NCBI GenBank assembly: GCA_913062555.1
Contig: CAJXVU010000004.1
Coordinates: 83,422-147,421, forward strand
From: an uncultured Bacteroidota bacterium
GTDB taxonomy: Bacteria > Bacteroidota > Bacteroidia > Flavobacteriales > Flavobacteriaceae
Direction of reading: 5' to 3'
DNA length: 64,000 bases
Of the stretch, positions 9,304 through 18,322 are shown piece by piece (the stretch's first letter is position 1; each line of letters opens with the position of its first letter). A program made the position numbers and the translations under genes. Under the pieces are notes generated by a model. It worked only from the letters and a program-made list of their open reading frames with translations, was not told the origin of the DNA and did not search any database.

Positions 9304-9945
9304 CTAGTTCTTATCTTCTAATAAGGGAACAAATCTAAAGGACCCTAATTCGTGTTTTTCAAATTCTTTAGGGCCTTTTCTAATATATAAAGTCATTGTT
9401 TGTACATTATCTCCAACAGGAATTACGAGACGACCATTAATTTTAAGCTGTGCCAATAATGGCTTTGGTACAAACGGTGCGCCTGCAGTAACAATTATGC
9501 TATCAAAAGGAGCCTCTTCTTCCAAGCCTTTATAGCCATCCCCAAAAATGAGTTTTTTGGGACCATACCCTAATTTCGGTAAAAATTTACTCGTTTTTTT
9601 AAATAATTCTTGTTGTCTTTCAATACTGTAAACTTTGGCGCCCAGTTCACATAATACCGCTGTTTGATATCCACTCCCTGTACCAATTTCAAGCACTTTG
9701 TCTCCTTTTTTAACTTCGAGTAATTCTGATTGAAATGCCACAGTGAACGGCTGAGAAATTGTTTGATCTGCAGCTATAGGAAATGGTTTATCCTGATAGG
9801 CATGGTCCAAAAAACTTGAATCCATAAACAAGTGCCTCGGAATTTTCCCAATTGCTGCAAGGACATTTTTATTTACTATACCCTTAGAAACTAATGTACT
9901 AACTAACTTTTGTCTTAACCCTTTATGCTTAAATGTATCTTTCAA
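9304..9945 (-). CDS. pcm: Protein-L-isoaspartate O-methyltransferase
   Basis: Pcm repairs isoaspartyl residues in damaged proteins using S-adenosylmethionine. The product is 213 aa, the family length. Motif I is VLEIGTGSGYQTAVL at about residue 82. The substrate-loop motif DQTISQPFTVAFQSELL and the motif II/III region (FDSIIVTAGAPFVPKPLL, then GRLVIPVGD) are also present. The start codon is TTG (9943-9945). The nearby ATG is out of frame. It lies 57 bp downstream of the M20 gene's start on the same strand. Confidence 0.94.
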   Translation of the reverse strand: MKDTFKHKGLRQKLVSTLVSKGIVNKNVLAAIGKIPRHLFMDSSFLDHAYQDKPFPIAADQTISQPFTVAFQSELLEVKKGDKVLEIGTGSGYQTAVLCELGAKVYSIERQQELFKKTSKFLPKLGYGPKKLIFGDGYKGLEEEAPFDSIIVTAGAPFVPKPLLAQLKINGRLVIPVGDNVQTMTLYIRKGPKEFEKHELGSFRFVPLLEDKN

Positions 9946-10080
9946 TGTTCATGCTGTTTATCAGGCTAAAATTAGCTAAAATGTTAGTGCTACAAAAGCA
10001 GGATCAGCATTAAATTTTAAATTTTTAATTCATCTTTAAAACCGCATAAAAAATCTTATTTTTGTTCAAAACGAAAAACT

Positions 10081-11040
10081 ATGCTAAAAGCTGGTGTACT
10101 TGGTGCTGGCCACCTTGGTAAAATTCATTTAAGACTCTTAAATCAGTCGGAGAACTATGAACTCATAGGCTTCTATGATGCTGACGAGACTAATGCTAAA
10201 AAGGTTGAGGCCGAGTTTGGCTATAAATACTTCAATACTATTGAAGCACTCATAGAGGCTGTTGATATGGTAGATATTGTCACACCTACATTATCACATT
10301 ATGATTGTGCATTACAAGCTATTGCAAAAGGTAAACATATTTTTATTGAAAAACCGATCTCAAATACAGTTGAAGAAGCTGAAGAGATAAGATTACTTCT
10401 GGCAAAAAACGATTTGAGAGGTCAAGTTGGGCATGTCGAGCGTTTTAACCCTGCATTTATTGGTGTAAAACATCAAATTGAAAATCCTATGTTTATTGAA
10501 ACACATCGACTGGCAGAGTTTAATCCTCGTGGTACAGATGTTCCTGTAGTATTAGATCTAATGATTCATGATATAGACATTATCTTGAGTGTCGTAAATT
10601 CTAAAGTAAAAAAAATATCGGCAAGTGGTGTTTCTGTAATTAGTGATACGCCAGATATTGCAAACGCCAGAATTGAATTTGAAAATGGCTGTGTTGCCAA
10701 TCTCACTGCAAGTAGAATATCCTTAAAAAACATGCGGAAATCACGTTTTTTTCAAAAAGACGCCTATATCTCAGTTGACTTTTTAGAAAAGAAATGTGAA
10801 GTGGTTAAAATGAAAGACGCCCCTGAGGTCCCTGGTGATTTTGACATGATTCTTCAAAATGCAGAAGGCATTAAGAAGCAAATCTATTTTGATAATCCTG
10901 AAATCTCAGCAAATAATGCTATTCTGGACGAATTAGAATCTTTTGCACATGCAATAAACACAAATACGAAACCAATTGTAACGCTTTATGATGGTACTGA
11001 AGCATTACGTGTTGCGAAGCAAATTATAGATCAGTTTTAG
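10081..11040 (+). CDS. Gfo/Idh/MocA family NAD(P)-dependent oxidoreductase
   Basis: The product is 319 aa. The N-terminal Rossmann fold begins at once with AGVLGAGHLGKIHL (GxGxxG). EKPISNTVEEAEEI carries the family EKP motif near residue 95. The C-terminal beta-sheet domain includes GHVERFNPAF and DLMIHDIDIIL, which holds the HDxD-type motif. The sugar or other polyol substrate cannot be told from sequence. A TAttTTTG -7 promoter-like box sits at 10057-10064, 16 nt before the ATG. Confidence 0.85.
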   Translation: MLKAGVLGAGHLGKIHLRLLNQSENYELIGFYDADETNAKKVEAEFGYKYFNTIEALIEAVDMVDIVTPTLSHYDCALQAIAKGKHIFIEKPISNTVEEAEEIRLLLAKNDLRGQVGHVERFNPAFIGVKHQIENPMFIETHRLAEFNPRGTDVPVVLDLMIHDIDIILSVVNSKVKKISASGVSVISDTPDIANARIEFENGCVANLTASRISLKNMRKSRFFQKDAYISVDFLEKKCEVVKMKDAPEVPGDFDMILQNAEGIKKQIYFDNPEISANNAILDELESFAHAINTNTKPIVTLYDGTEALRVAKQIIDQF

Positions 11041-11138
11041 TAGTAAATATTATCGAACAACAAGAGACCTCACAAATTGAAATTTAGAGTTAATAATAAA
11101 TCAAGATCCTCATATAAAGGGAATTAAAAATATATTTT

Positions 11139-12029
11139 ATGAAAAACGTCGCAGTTATAGGTGCAGGAACTATGGGGAATGGCATAGCGCATACTTTTGC
11201 CCAAAGCGGATTTAAAGTTCAATTAATTGATGTGAGTGAAATTGCACTTAAAAAAGGCATAGATACCATTACAAAAAATTTAGATAGAATGGTCGCCAAA
11301 GCACGTATCACAGAAGCTCAAAAAAACGAGACTCTAGGCAATATCACTTGCTTTTCTAATATTAGCGAAGGTGTTGAATATGCCGGATTAGTAGTAGAAG
11401 CTGCAACCGAAAATATAGACCTGAAACTCAAAATTTTCAAACAATTAGATGAGGCTTGTCCAGATGATACTATTCTTGCCACAAATACATCTTCCATTTC
11501 AATTACTCAAATTGCTGCCGTAACCTCAAGACCTGAAATGGTGATAGGTATGCACTTTATGAATCCGGTTCCAATTATGAAATTAGTGGAAATCATCCGT
11601 GGATATAATACCAGTGATGCCGTTACTAAGCTTATCATGGACATGTCTAAAAAATTAGGTAAAACCCCAGTAGAAGTTAACGATTATCCAGGTTTTGTTG
11701 CAAATAGAATCTTAATGCCAATGCTCAATGAGTCTATAGAAACGCTTTACAATGGTGTGGCCGGCATACAAGAGATTGATACGGTTATGAAGCTAGGTAT
11801 GGCACACCCAATGGGCCCTTTACAACTTGCTGATTTTATTGGATTGGATGTGTGTTTATCCATATTAAATGTAATGTACGATGGGTTTAAAAACCCCAAA
11901 TACGCCCCTTGCCCATTATTAGTAAATATGGTAAGAGCCGGGAAATTAGGAATAAAGTCAGGAGAAGGATTTTATGACTATTCTGAAAGTAGAAAAGCAG
12001 AAAAAATCGCAGCACAATTTTCAAAATAA
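11139..12029 (+). CDS. 3-hydroxybutyryl-CoA dehydrogenase
   Basis: This enzyme oxidises (S)-3-hydroxyacyl-CoA to 3-ketoacyl-CoA with NAD(P) in beta-oxidation or butanoate metabolism. The product is 296 aa, the length of single-function HBD/PaaH enzymes. Motifs are the NAD-binding GAGTMGNGIAHTFAQ at residue 7, ATNTSSISIT, the catalytic-His segment GMHFMNPVPIMKLVE, and the C-terminal substrate domain EVNDYPGFVANRILMPMLNE. No thiolase or crotonase is next to it. It is followed 62 bp later by the DUF1015 gene in the same direction. Confidence 0.93.
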   Translation: MKNVAVIGAGTMGNGIAHTFAQSGFKVQLIDVSEIALKKGIDTITKNLDRMVAKARITEAQKNETLGNITCFSNISEGVEYAGLVVEAATENIDLKLKIFKQLDEACPDDTILATNTSSISITQIAAVTSRPEMVIGMHFMNPVPIMKLVEIIRGYNTSDAVTKLIMDMSKKLGKTPVEVNDYPGFVANRILMPMLNESIETLYNGVAGIQEIDTVMKLGMAHPMGPLQLADFIGLDVCLSILNVMYDGFKNPKYAPCPLLVNMVRAGKLGIKSGEGFYDYSESRKAEKIAAQFSK

Positions 12030-12091
12030 ATGATCTCAGTCTTCTGTAATTAGAAACGCTGTATACTGCAGCTAAAACTGAAAATTAAACA

Positions 12092-13330
12092 ATGGCTAAA
12101 GTAATTCCATTTAAAGCGGTTAGACCTACTCGAGATAAGGTTAGTCTTGTCGCCTCTCGCTCATATCAAAGTTATACCAAAGCAGAACTCGAAGCACGAT
12201 TAGATTATAATCCGTTTTCGTTTTTGCATGTTTTAAATCCCGGCTATAAATATGATAAAAAAATTTCTGGTCAGGAGCGTTATGAACTTGTAAAAAATCG
12301 ATATTTAGAGTTTAAAGAAGATGGTGTTTTTGTGCAGGACGAAACGCCTTCTTACTATGTTTATAAAATTGTTGACCGTGATCGCAATGAATATAACGGG
12401 ATTGTTGCCGCTGTAAGCACAGAGGATTATGAAAACAACAAAATTAAAAAGCACGAAGCAACTATTGAGTATCGCGAACTTGTATTCAAGCAGTATTTAA
12501 ATACTGTTGGTTTTAATGCCGAGCCGGTTTTACTCACCTATCCAGATAATAAAATTATTGCCAATATTATTTCAAAAACTCAAAACGATAGAGCTGAGTT
12601 TGAATTCACCACAACCTATAGAGACACACATTTTGTTTGGAAATTAAGCGACCAAAAAACTGTTGCCTCCCTTAAAAGCGAGTTTAAAAAAACGAAAACT
12701 ATTTATATCGCTGATGGCCACCATCGTTCGGCATCTGCCTATTTATTAGCTAAAGATTTAAGATCGAGTAATAAAAACCATAATGGTGAGGAAGCGTATA
12801 ATTTCTTCATGAGCTATTTAATTCCAGAATCTTCTTTAAGAATCTCGGAATTCAATCGCTTGGTCACAGATTTAAATGGATTGTCCAAGGAAGAATTTTT
12901 AATTCAACTTGATTCTATATATCGAATAGAGAATAGAGGAAGTATCCTATATAAACCTTCAAAAAAACATCATTTCAGCATGTATCTTGATGGAGAGTAT
13001 TATTCATTATACCTACGTAAATTTAATTACACATTTAACTCATCTCTTGATGCTCTAGATACACAAATATTGTATCAAACCATTTTAGAACCCATCTTAG
13101 GTATTAAAGATATGCGAAATGACCAACGATTAGATTATTCGTATGAAAAAAATGATTTAGTTTCTATTAAAACTAAAGTTGATAGCGGTGATTTTAAAAT
13201 TGGTTTTGGTTTAGTTCCAATTACTATTAATGAAATGAAATCAATTGCGGATGACGGGCTAACAATGCCTCCTAAAAGCACATATATTGAACCTAAGTTG
13301 CGAAGTGGTGTCACTATTTATGAGTTTTAA
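12092..13330 (+). CDS. DUF1015 family protein
   Basis: The product is 412 aa. Characteristic DUF1015 segments are IPFKAVRPTRDKVSLVASRSY at the N-terminus and the YIADGHHRSASAYLLAKDL motif around residue 208, with later DALDTQILYQTIL and NDQRLDYSYE. The family is widespread in Bacteroidota and is often found near serine or hydroxypyruvate metabolism genes. Some relatives have been described as free-serine kinases, and ADGHHR would be the best candidate catalytic motif. That role is not shown by anything here, and no serine biosynthesis gene is in the window. Confidence 0.85.
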   Translation: MAKVIPFKAVRPTRDKVSLVASRSYQSYTKAELEARLDYNPFSFLHVLNPGYKYDKKISGQERYELVKNRYLEFKEDGVFVQDETPSYYVYKIVDRDRNEYNGIVAAVSTEDYENNKIKKHEATIEYRELVFKQYLNTVGFNAEPVLLTYPDNKIIANIISKTQNDRAEFEFTTTYRDTHFVWKLSDQKTVASLKSEFKKTKTIYIADGHHRSASAYLLAKDLRSSNKNHNGEEAYNFFMSYLIPESSLRISEFNRLVTDLNGLSKEEFLIQLDSIYRIENRGSILYKPSKKHHFSMYLDGEYYSLYLRKFNYTFNSSLDALDTQILYQTILEPILGIKDMRNDQRLDYSYEKNDLVSIKTKVDSGDFKIGFGLVPITINEMKSIADDGLTMPPKSTYIEPKLRSGVTIYEF

Positions 13331-13439
13331 GAAGATTAAAAAAGAAAGAAGAAACTTCTAGATTCTTATACTTAGTATAGTTGCAATATGTTGTAGAAAA
13401 TTGTAATATTAATCATTAAATTAAAAGTTAATTCTTTAA

Positions 13440-14111
13440 ATGTCAATTGAACAAAACTTAAATAATATAAAATCCCAACTTCCGGAGCAAGTGACTCTGG
13501 TCGCGGTATCAAAAACGAAACCTGTAAGTGATATTTTAGTAGCATACAATACTGGTCATCGCGTATTTGGTGAAAATAAAATTCAAGAAATGGTGGAGAA
13601 GTCACAGGAACTGCCTAATGATATTGAGTGGCACATGATTGGACATGTACAACGCAATAAGGTAAAGTACATGGCTTCCTTCGTGAAATTAATTCATGGT
13701 GTGAATAATTTCAAACTTCTTAAAGAAATTAATAAACAGGCATTAAAGCATGATAGAGTAATTAATTGCTTGCTTCAAATAAAAATTGCAGATGAAGATT
13801 CAAAATTTGGAATGACAGCAAATGACGCTCAAAACATTTTACAATCATCAGAGTTTTCAGATTTACAAAATATAAAAATCATAGGTCTTATGGGCATGGC
13901 TTCTTTTACTGATGATGAAGCACAATTAAAAGCTGAATTTAACCATTTGCACAATGCTTTTGTATCGCTCAAATCATTGAAAACTAAAAATTGTCATCTA
14001 AAAACACTTTCAATGGGTATGAGTGGTGACTATCTACTTGCTATAGCGTGTGGGAGCACAATGGTTAGAATAGGAAGTAGTATATTTGGAACTAGAAATT
14101 ATTCAATTTAA
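13440..14111 (+). CDS. PLP homeostasis protein, YggS family
   Basis: The YggS/PLPBP proteins bind pyridoxal 5'-phosphate without a known enzymatic reaction and keep vitamin B6 and amino-acid pools balanced. The product is 223 aa. The PLP lysine is in TLVAVSKTKP near residue 25. Other family motifs are FGENKIQEMVEKS, WHMIGHVQRNKVKY, GLMGMASFTDD, LSMGMSGDY and VRIGSSIFGTR. The next gene begins about 11 bp downstream without a standard start codon, so coupled translation is likely. Confidence 0.94.
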   Translation: MSIEQNLNNIKSQLPEQVTLVAVSKTKPVSDILVAYNTGHRVFGENKIQEMVEKSQELPNDIEWHMIGHVQRNKVKYMASFVKLIHGVNNFKLLKEINKQALKHDRVINCLLQIKIADEDSKFGMTANDAQNILQSSEFSDLQNIKIIGLMGMASFTDDEAQLKAEFNHLHNAFVSLKSLKTKNCHLKTLSMGMSGDYLLAIACGSTMVRIGSSIFGTRNYSI

Positions 14112-14122
14112 AAGAAATACTT

Positions 14123-15484
14123 ATTTACGCAATTTTAGACATAGAAACTACTGGAGGAAAATTTAATGAAGAGGGCATTACCGAAATTGCAATCTATAAG
14201 TTTGACGGCCATGAAATAATTGATCAATTTAGCACACTTATCAATCCAGAGAGAGAGATACAACCCTTTGTGGTCAATCTCACTGGAATTAATAGTAGGA
14301 TGTTACGCGATGCTCCTAAATTCTATGAAATTGCAAAGCGTATCATTGAAATTACTGAAGGCTGTATTATTGTAGCTCATAATGCAACATTTGATTCTAG
14401 AATACTTCGTACAGAATTTAAGCGTCTTGGTTTTGATTACAGTCGGGAATCTTTATGTACCGTAGAATTAGCCAAAGACCTTATTCCAGACCAAGCATCT
14501 TATAGCTTAGGAAAGCTAACAAGAGCTTTAGGAATTCCTGTAAGTGATAGGCACAGAGCTGCTGGTGATGCACAGGCAACAGTGAAACTCTTTAAAATGT
14601 TACTCGCCAAAGATTTGGATAAAAAAATAATCCAAGAATCTATTCGGTTAGAACCAAAACATCGAATGGAACCGCGCTTATTAGACATAATTGACGCACT
14701 CCCTTCTATTACTGGAGTATATTATATGCACAGAGCTGATGGCAAAATTATATATATTGGTAAGAGTAAAAATATCCGGAAACGTGTTAATCAACATTTT
14801 ACAAGTACAAATTCCAAATCAAAAAAAATGCAAATACAAGTGACTACAGTAACTTATGAAGATACTGGAAGTGAGCTTGTCGCGCTTTTAAAAGAAAGCG
14901 AAGAAATTAAACGAAATAAACCCATATTTAACCATGCTTTAAAGCGAAATGTCTTCTCGCATGGCTTATTTAGTTTTACCGATAACAATGGCTATATAAA
15001 TTTAAAAGTAGGCAGGGTAAACGGTAAAGAAAAACCAATAACTACCTTTTCAAATTTGAAAAGTGCAAAAAGTTTTGTTGCAAGAGCTACGGATGAACAT
15101 AACTTATGTCAAAAATTAACAGGAATGCACACCGCTGATAATAATTGTTTTAATTATAGTATTAAACAATGTTTTGGTGCCTGTACTGTAGAAGAACATT
15201 TTACGGATTACAATAAAAGAATCTCCTCTATAATCAATCACCATAGTTTTGAAAATCAAAATATGCTTATTGTAGATCGTGGCAGAGCGGTTGATGAACG
15301 CAGCGCTATACTAATTGAAAATGGGGAATTTAAGGGCTATGGTTTTTACAATCTCAACTATCAAATAAATACCCCTGAGGTGCTACAATCTATTATTACT
15401 CCAATGCATAACGATAGAGACACACAACATATAATTCAAACTTATTTAAGGCGAAATAAAAAGTTGAAAATTGTTCAATTATAA
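14123..15484 (+). CDS. DnaQ-type exonuclease fused to GIY-YIG nuclease
   Basis: This protein joins an N-terminal DEDD 3'-5' exonuclease domain to a GIY-YIG endonuclease domain (TGVYYMHRADGKIIYIGKSKNIRKR). Its layout matches the flavobacterial exonuclease/UvrC-like proteins. The ORF track starts at GTG 14270, which would delete the catalytic motif ILDIETTGG. In the same frame the text is open back to a TAG at 14093-14095 and encodes IYAILDIETTGGKFNEEGIT, yet no ATG, GTG or TTG occurs there. I place the start at ATT 14123 (IYAILDIE). ATA 14117 or CTT 14120 are alternatives. The product is about 453 aa. ExoII/III motifs HNATFDSRILR and HRAAGDAQAT are present. Confidence 0.85.
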   Translation: MYAILDIETTGGKFNEEGITEIAIYKFDGHEIIDQFSTLINPEREIQPFVVNLTGINSRMLRDAPKFYEIAKRIIEITEGCIIVAHNATFDSRILRTEFKRLGFDYSRESLCTVELAKDLIPDQASYSLGKLTRALGIPVSDRHRAAGDAQATVKLFKMLLAKDLDKKIIQESIRLEPKHRMEPRLLDIIDALPSITGVYYMHRADGKIIYIGKSKNIRKRVNQHFTSTNSKSKKMQIQVTTVTYEDTGSELVALLKESEEIKRNKPIFNHALKRNVFSHGLFSFTDNNGYINLKVGRVNGKEKPITTFSNLKSAKSFVARATDEHNLCQKLTGMHTADNNCFNYSIKQCFGACTVEEHFTDYNKRISSIINHHSFENQNMLIVDRGRAVDERSAILIENGEFKGYGFYNLNYQINTPEVLQSIITPMHNDRDTQHIIQTYLRRNKKLKIVQL

Positions 15485-15493
15485 ACAGCGTAT

Positions 15494-17467
15494 ATGAAAT
15501 ACTGCTTATTACTACTTCTCTTTTTTTCATTACCAAATATAACTGCTCAAACCAAATTTGATGCTACAAGTTATAATGTTACGATAGACGATTTAAAAAC
15601 AAATACATATGAACATGATTCTACAGCCAATGCTCTAGTGATTTTTGAGGAAGGCAATAGCTATTTTCAAAAACCAAAGGATAACATAATCACAGAGATA
15701 AAGAAGAAAATTAAAATATTAAATAAAAAAGGAAACTCTAAAGCAACAGTTGAAATCTTTTTGTATAATGACGATTCAAAAAAGAACATTGAATCGATAA
15801 GCAATATTGTTGCAACTACTTATAATCTAATAAACGATAAAATATTTACAACGGCTCTAGATGAAAATGAAATCTATACTGAGATTTACGACAATAACCA
15901 TACCCTTGTAACATTTAGCTTACCAGATGTTCAAGAAGGCTCTGTAATAACCTATAACTACACCCTAGAATCACCTTTTATTGACAAATATAAAACATGG
16001 GACTTTCAAGACGACATTCCAAAATTATATAGCGAATACCGCACTAGTATTCCATATTATTATGAATATAACATACAACTTATTGGCTATCAGGATTTAG
16101 AGATCCAAGAAGAAAAAACTAAAGCTCCCTGTCCGGACACCAAAGGGAAAGTTGGTTACTCCTCTTGTTTTATCTCTAAATATGCTATGAAAAATATAGC
16201 GCCATTCATTGAGGAAAAATTCATGACAACAAAATATAATTATTTGTCTCAAATTGATTATGACTTAAGTGCTATTTCTGCAATTGATGGCACTGTTGAT
16301 AGGATTATAAAGACTTGGAAAGAAACAGATAAAGCGCTAAAAATAAATCCAAATATTGGAAAACAATTACTAAAAAGGTCATTAGGTAAAGATTTATTAC
16401 CCCCAGATATTAAAAATATTACACCTACAAAAGAAAGAGCTAAAGCCATCTATCAATTTATTCAAAACGAATTTACATGGAATGAAGAATTCAATATTTT
16501 GAATGGAGTTTCTGTAAAAAACTTAATTAAAAATAAGTCGGGCAATGTATCCGAAATAAATATCTTATTAAACAATTTATTAAAGCGAAACGGGATTAGT
16601 ACAAAGCCAGTACTACTTTCGACAAGAAAAAATGGATTCGTAACCAAATTATATCCCAATGTATACGACTTCAATTATTTAATAGTTCAAGTAACTATCG
16701 ATGATGAGGTCTTTTTGTTAGATGCTACGGATGACTATCTAAGTTTTGGAGAACTCCCTTTTAGATGCTTAAATCATTCTGGGAGGTTATTAGACTTTAA
16801 AAATGGAAGCGAATGGATAGAAATTATTCCTAAAACTAATTCTTCTATCCTATACAACGTTGAACTAAGCATTAATCCTGATACAGAATTACTTGGAGGA
16901 AAAATCAAGTCTCGGTATACAGGCTATCATTCACGCTCTAAAAAGCGCAATTACTTTTCAGGTCCAGAAAAATACGAGTTAGATTTTGAGAATGAATTTC
17001 ATGACTTTAGAATAAGCGAGCTCAACATAGATTGTAAAACTAAGACAGAAGAACAATTTAATGAATCATTTAATTTAGAATTTCATGAGCTCAACATTCG
17101 AGGAGATAAAATTTATTTAGATCCTTTTCTTATCAAATTCTATACTGATAACCCATTTCAATTACTAGAGAGAACCTATCCTGTTGATTTTGGATATAAG
17201 GACAATTACTTTTATTCATTTCAAATTGACTTAGGAACAAGGTATGAAGTTGTTAAATTGCCTGAAGATGTTAGTATGACGCTCCCAGGAGCTAGTGGAG
17301 ATATTGTATTTAACTCAAAAGTATTAAACAATAAGCTCATAGTATTTCTTAATATACGTTTCAAAAAAGAGATTTATAGTCCAGAGAATTATCCAGCGTT
17401 AAAGCAATTTATGAATACAATTGTTGAACTTCAAACAAAAACTTTGATTGTTCTAAAAAAGAAATAG
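15494..17467 (+). CDS. Exported DUF3857 / transglutaminase-like protein, probably non-catalytic
   Basis: The product is 657 aa with the signal peptide MKYCLLLLLFFSLPNITAQ. An N-terminal DUF3857 beta-domain (about residues 30-240, with VTFSLPDVQEGSVITYNYTL) is followed by a transglutaminase-like core (AKAIYQFIQNEFTWNEEF to VFLLDATDDYLSFG) and a C-terminal DUF3858-like beta region. In the core, the usual G-x-C segment reads KSGNVSEINILL, so the Cys is Val. The His region reads DFNYLIVQV, so His is Tyr. Only the Asp of LLDATDD is kept. It follows the nuclease gene by 9 bp. I infer a scaffold or binding role outside the cytoplasm. Confidence 0.8.
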   Translation: MKYCLLLLLFFSLPNITAQTKFDATSYNVTIDDLKTNTYEHDSTANALVIFEEGNSYFQKPKDNIITEIKKKIKILNKKGNSKATVEIFLYNDDSKKNIESISNIVATTYNLINDKIFTTALDENEIYTEIYDNNHTLVTFSLPDVQEGSVITYNYTLESPFIDKYKTWDFQDDIPKLYSEYRTSIPYYYEYNIQLIGYQDLEIQEEKTKAPCPDTKGKVGYSSCFISKYAMKNIAPFIEEKFMTTKYNYLSQIDYDLSAISAIDGTVDRIIKTWKETDKALKINPNIGKQLLKRSLGKDLLPPDIKNITPTKERAKAIYQFIQNEFTWNEEFNILNGVSVKNLIKNKSGNVSEINILLNNLLKRNGISTKPVLLSTRKNGFVTKLYPNVYDFNYLIVQVTIDDEVFLLDATDDYLSFGELPFRCLNHSGRLLDFKNGSEWIEIIPKTNSSILYNVELSINPDTELLGGKIKSRYTGYHSRSKKRNYFSGPEKYELDFENEFHDFRISELNIDCKTKTEEQFNESFNLEFHELNIRGDKIYLDPFLIKFYTDNPFQLLERTYPVDFGYKDNYFYSFQIDLGTRYEVVKLPEDVSMTLPGASGDIVFNSKVLNNKLIVFLNIRFKKEIYSPENYPALKQFMNTIVELQTKTLIVLKKK

Positions 17468-17478
17468 TAAACTTTTCT

Positions 17479-17486
17479 TATTTTTG
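17479..17486 (+). promoter_or_regulatory. Candidate -7 box of the K+ channel gene
   Basis: TAttTTTG matches the Bacteroidota -7 consensus and ends 5 nt before the ATG at 17492, so the channel-miaA transcript may be leaderless or nearly so. No TTG is present at the usual -33 spacing. Confidence 0.35.
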
Positions 17487-17491
17487 ATTAT

Positions 17492-18322
17492 ATGACAAAA
17501 AATAAATCGGGTTCAAAATGGCAACATAAACTCCACGAAATACTTTATGAGGCAGATACGCCAATGGGCAAAATTTTCAATATGCTTTTGCTTATTGTTA
17601 TTTTGGCAAGTATTGTACTTGTCATGCTTGAAAGTGTTGCTAGTTTTGATGCGGAATACCATAATTTTTTAAATATTTCGGAGTGGATCATTACTATTTT
17701 ATTTAGTATTGAATACATTGGCCGAATAATAGCTGTAAAGAAACCTTTGAAATACATTTTTAGTTTTTACGGTATTATAGACTTACTATCTACTATTCCA
17801 AAATACTTATCGATAATTTTTGTAGGCTCCCATTCATTGGTGGCACTAAGGGCATTACGTTTAATGCGGGTATTCCGAATATTGAAATTAGCACGTTATA
17901 TAGGAGAATCTACAAATTTTGTAATTGCCTTAAAAGCTAGTCGTGCAAAAATTGCCGTGTTTTTATCTTTTGTTATAATTCTATGTATTGTTTTAGGAAC
18001 TGTAATGTATTTAATTGAAAGTGATCAAGATAGTGGGTTTACAAGCATCCCTAGAAGTGTTTACTGGGCTATTGTTACCTTAACTACTGTTGGATATGGA
18101 GATATTGCACCCATAACTCCTTTTGGGCAATTCATAGCTTCCATTATTATGATAATGGGTTATGGTATTATCGCTATACCTACTGGCATTGTCTCTTCTG
18201 AAATGACAAAATCTAGCAGTAAAAAAATACAGGTCAATACCCAAGCATGTCCAAATTGCATGGCGGAATCTCACAAAGATAATGCTGATTTTTGTTATAA
18301 TTGTGGCAACCACTTAAACTAA
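17492..18322 (+). CDS. Voltage-gated-type potassium channel with C-terminal zinc ribbon
   Basis: The product is 276 aa in the ion-transporter (six-TM) family. S1-S3 hydrophobic segments are followed by an S4-like basic helix, RALRLMRVFRILKLARY, near residue 117. S5, a pore with the potassium selectivity filter TLTTVGYGDIAP near residue 195, and S6 (FIASIIMIMGYGIIAIPTGI) come next. The C-terminal tail carries two Cys pairs (CPNC and CYNC), a small zinc-ribbon-like module. Its TAA shares one base with the miaA ATG. Potassium selectivity follows from GYGD. The ribbon's role is unknown. Confidence 0.9.
   Translation: MTKNKSGSKWQHKLHEILYEADTPMGKIFNMLLLIVILASIVLVMLESVASFDAEYHNFLNISEWIITILFSIEYIGRIIAVKKPLKYIFSFYGIIDLLSTIPKYLSIIFVGSHSLVALRALRLMRVFRILKLARYIGESTNFVIALKASRAKIAVFLSFVIILCIVLGTVMYLIESDQDSGFTSIPRSVYWAIVTLTTVGYGDIAPITPFGQFIASIIMIMGYGIIAIPTGIVSSEMTKSSSKKIQVNTQACPNCMAESHKDNADFCYNCGNHLN

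Noticed and set aside
13372-13605. 77-aa minus-strand ORF overlapping the yggS start
   Set aside because: It overlaps the clear yggS N-terminus, has no family resemblance and no start context.
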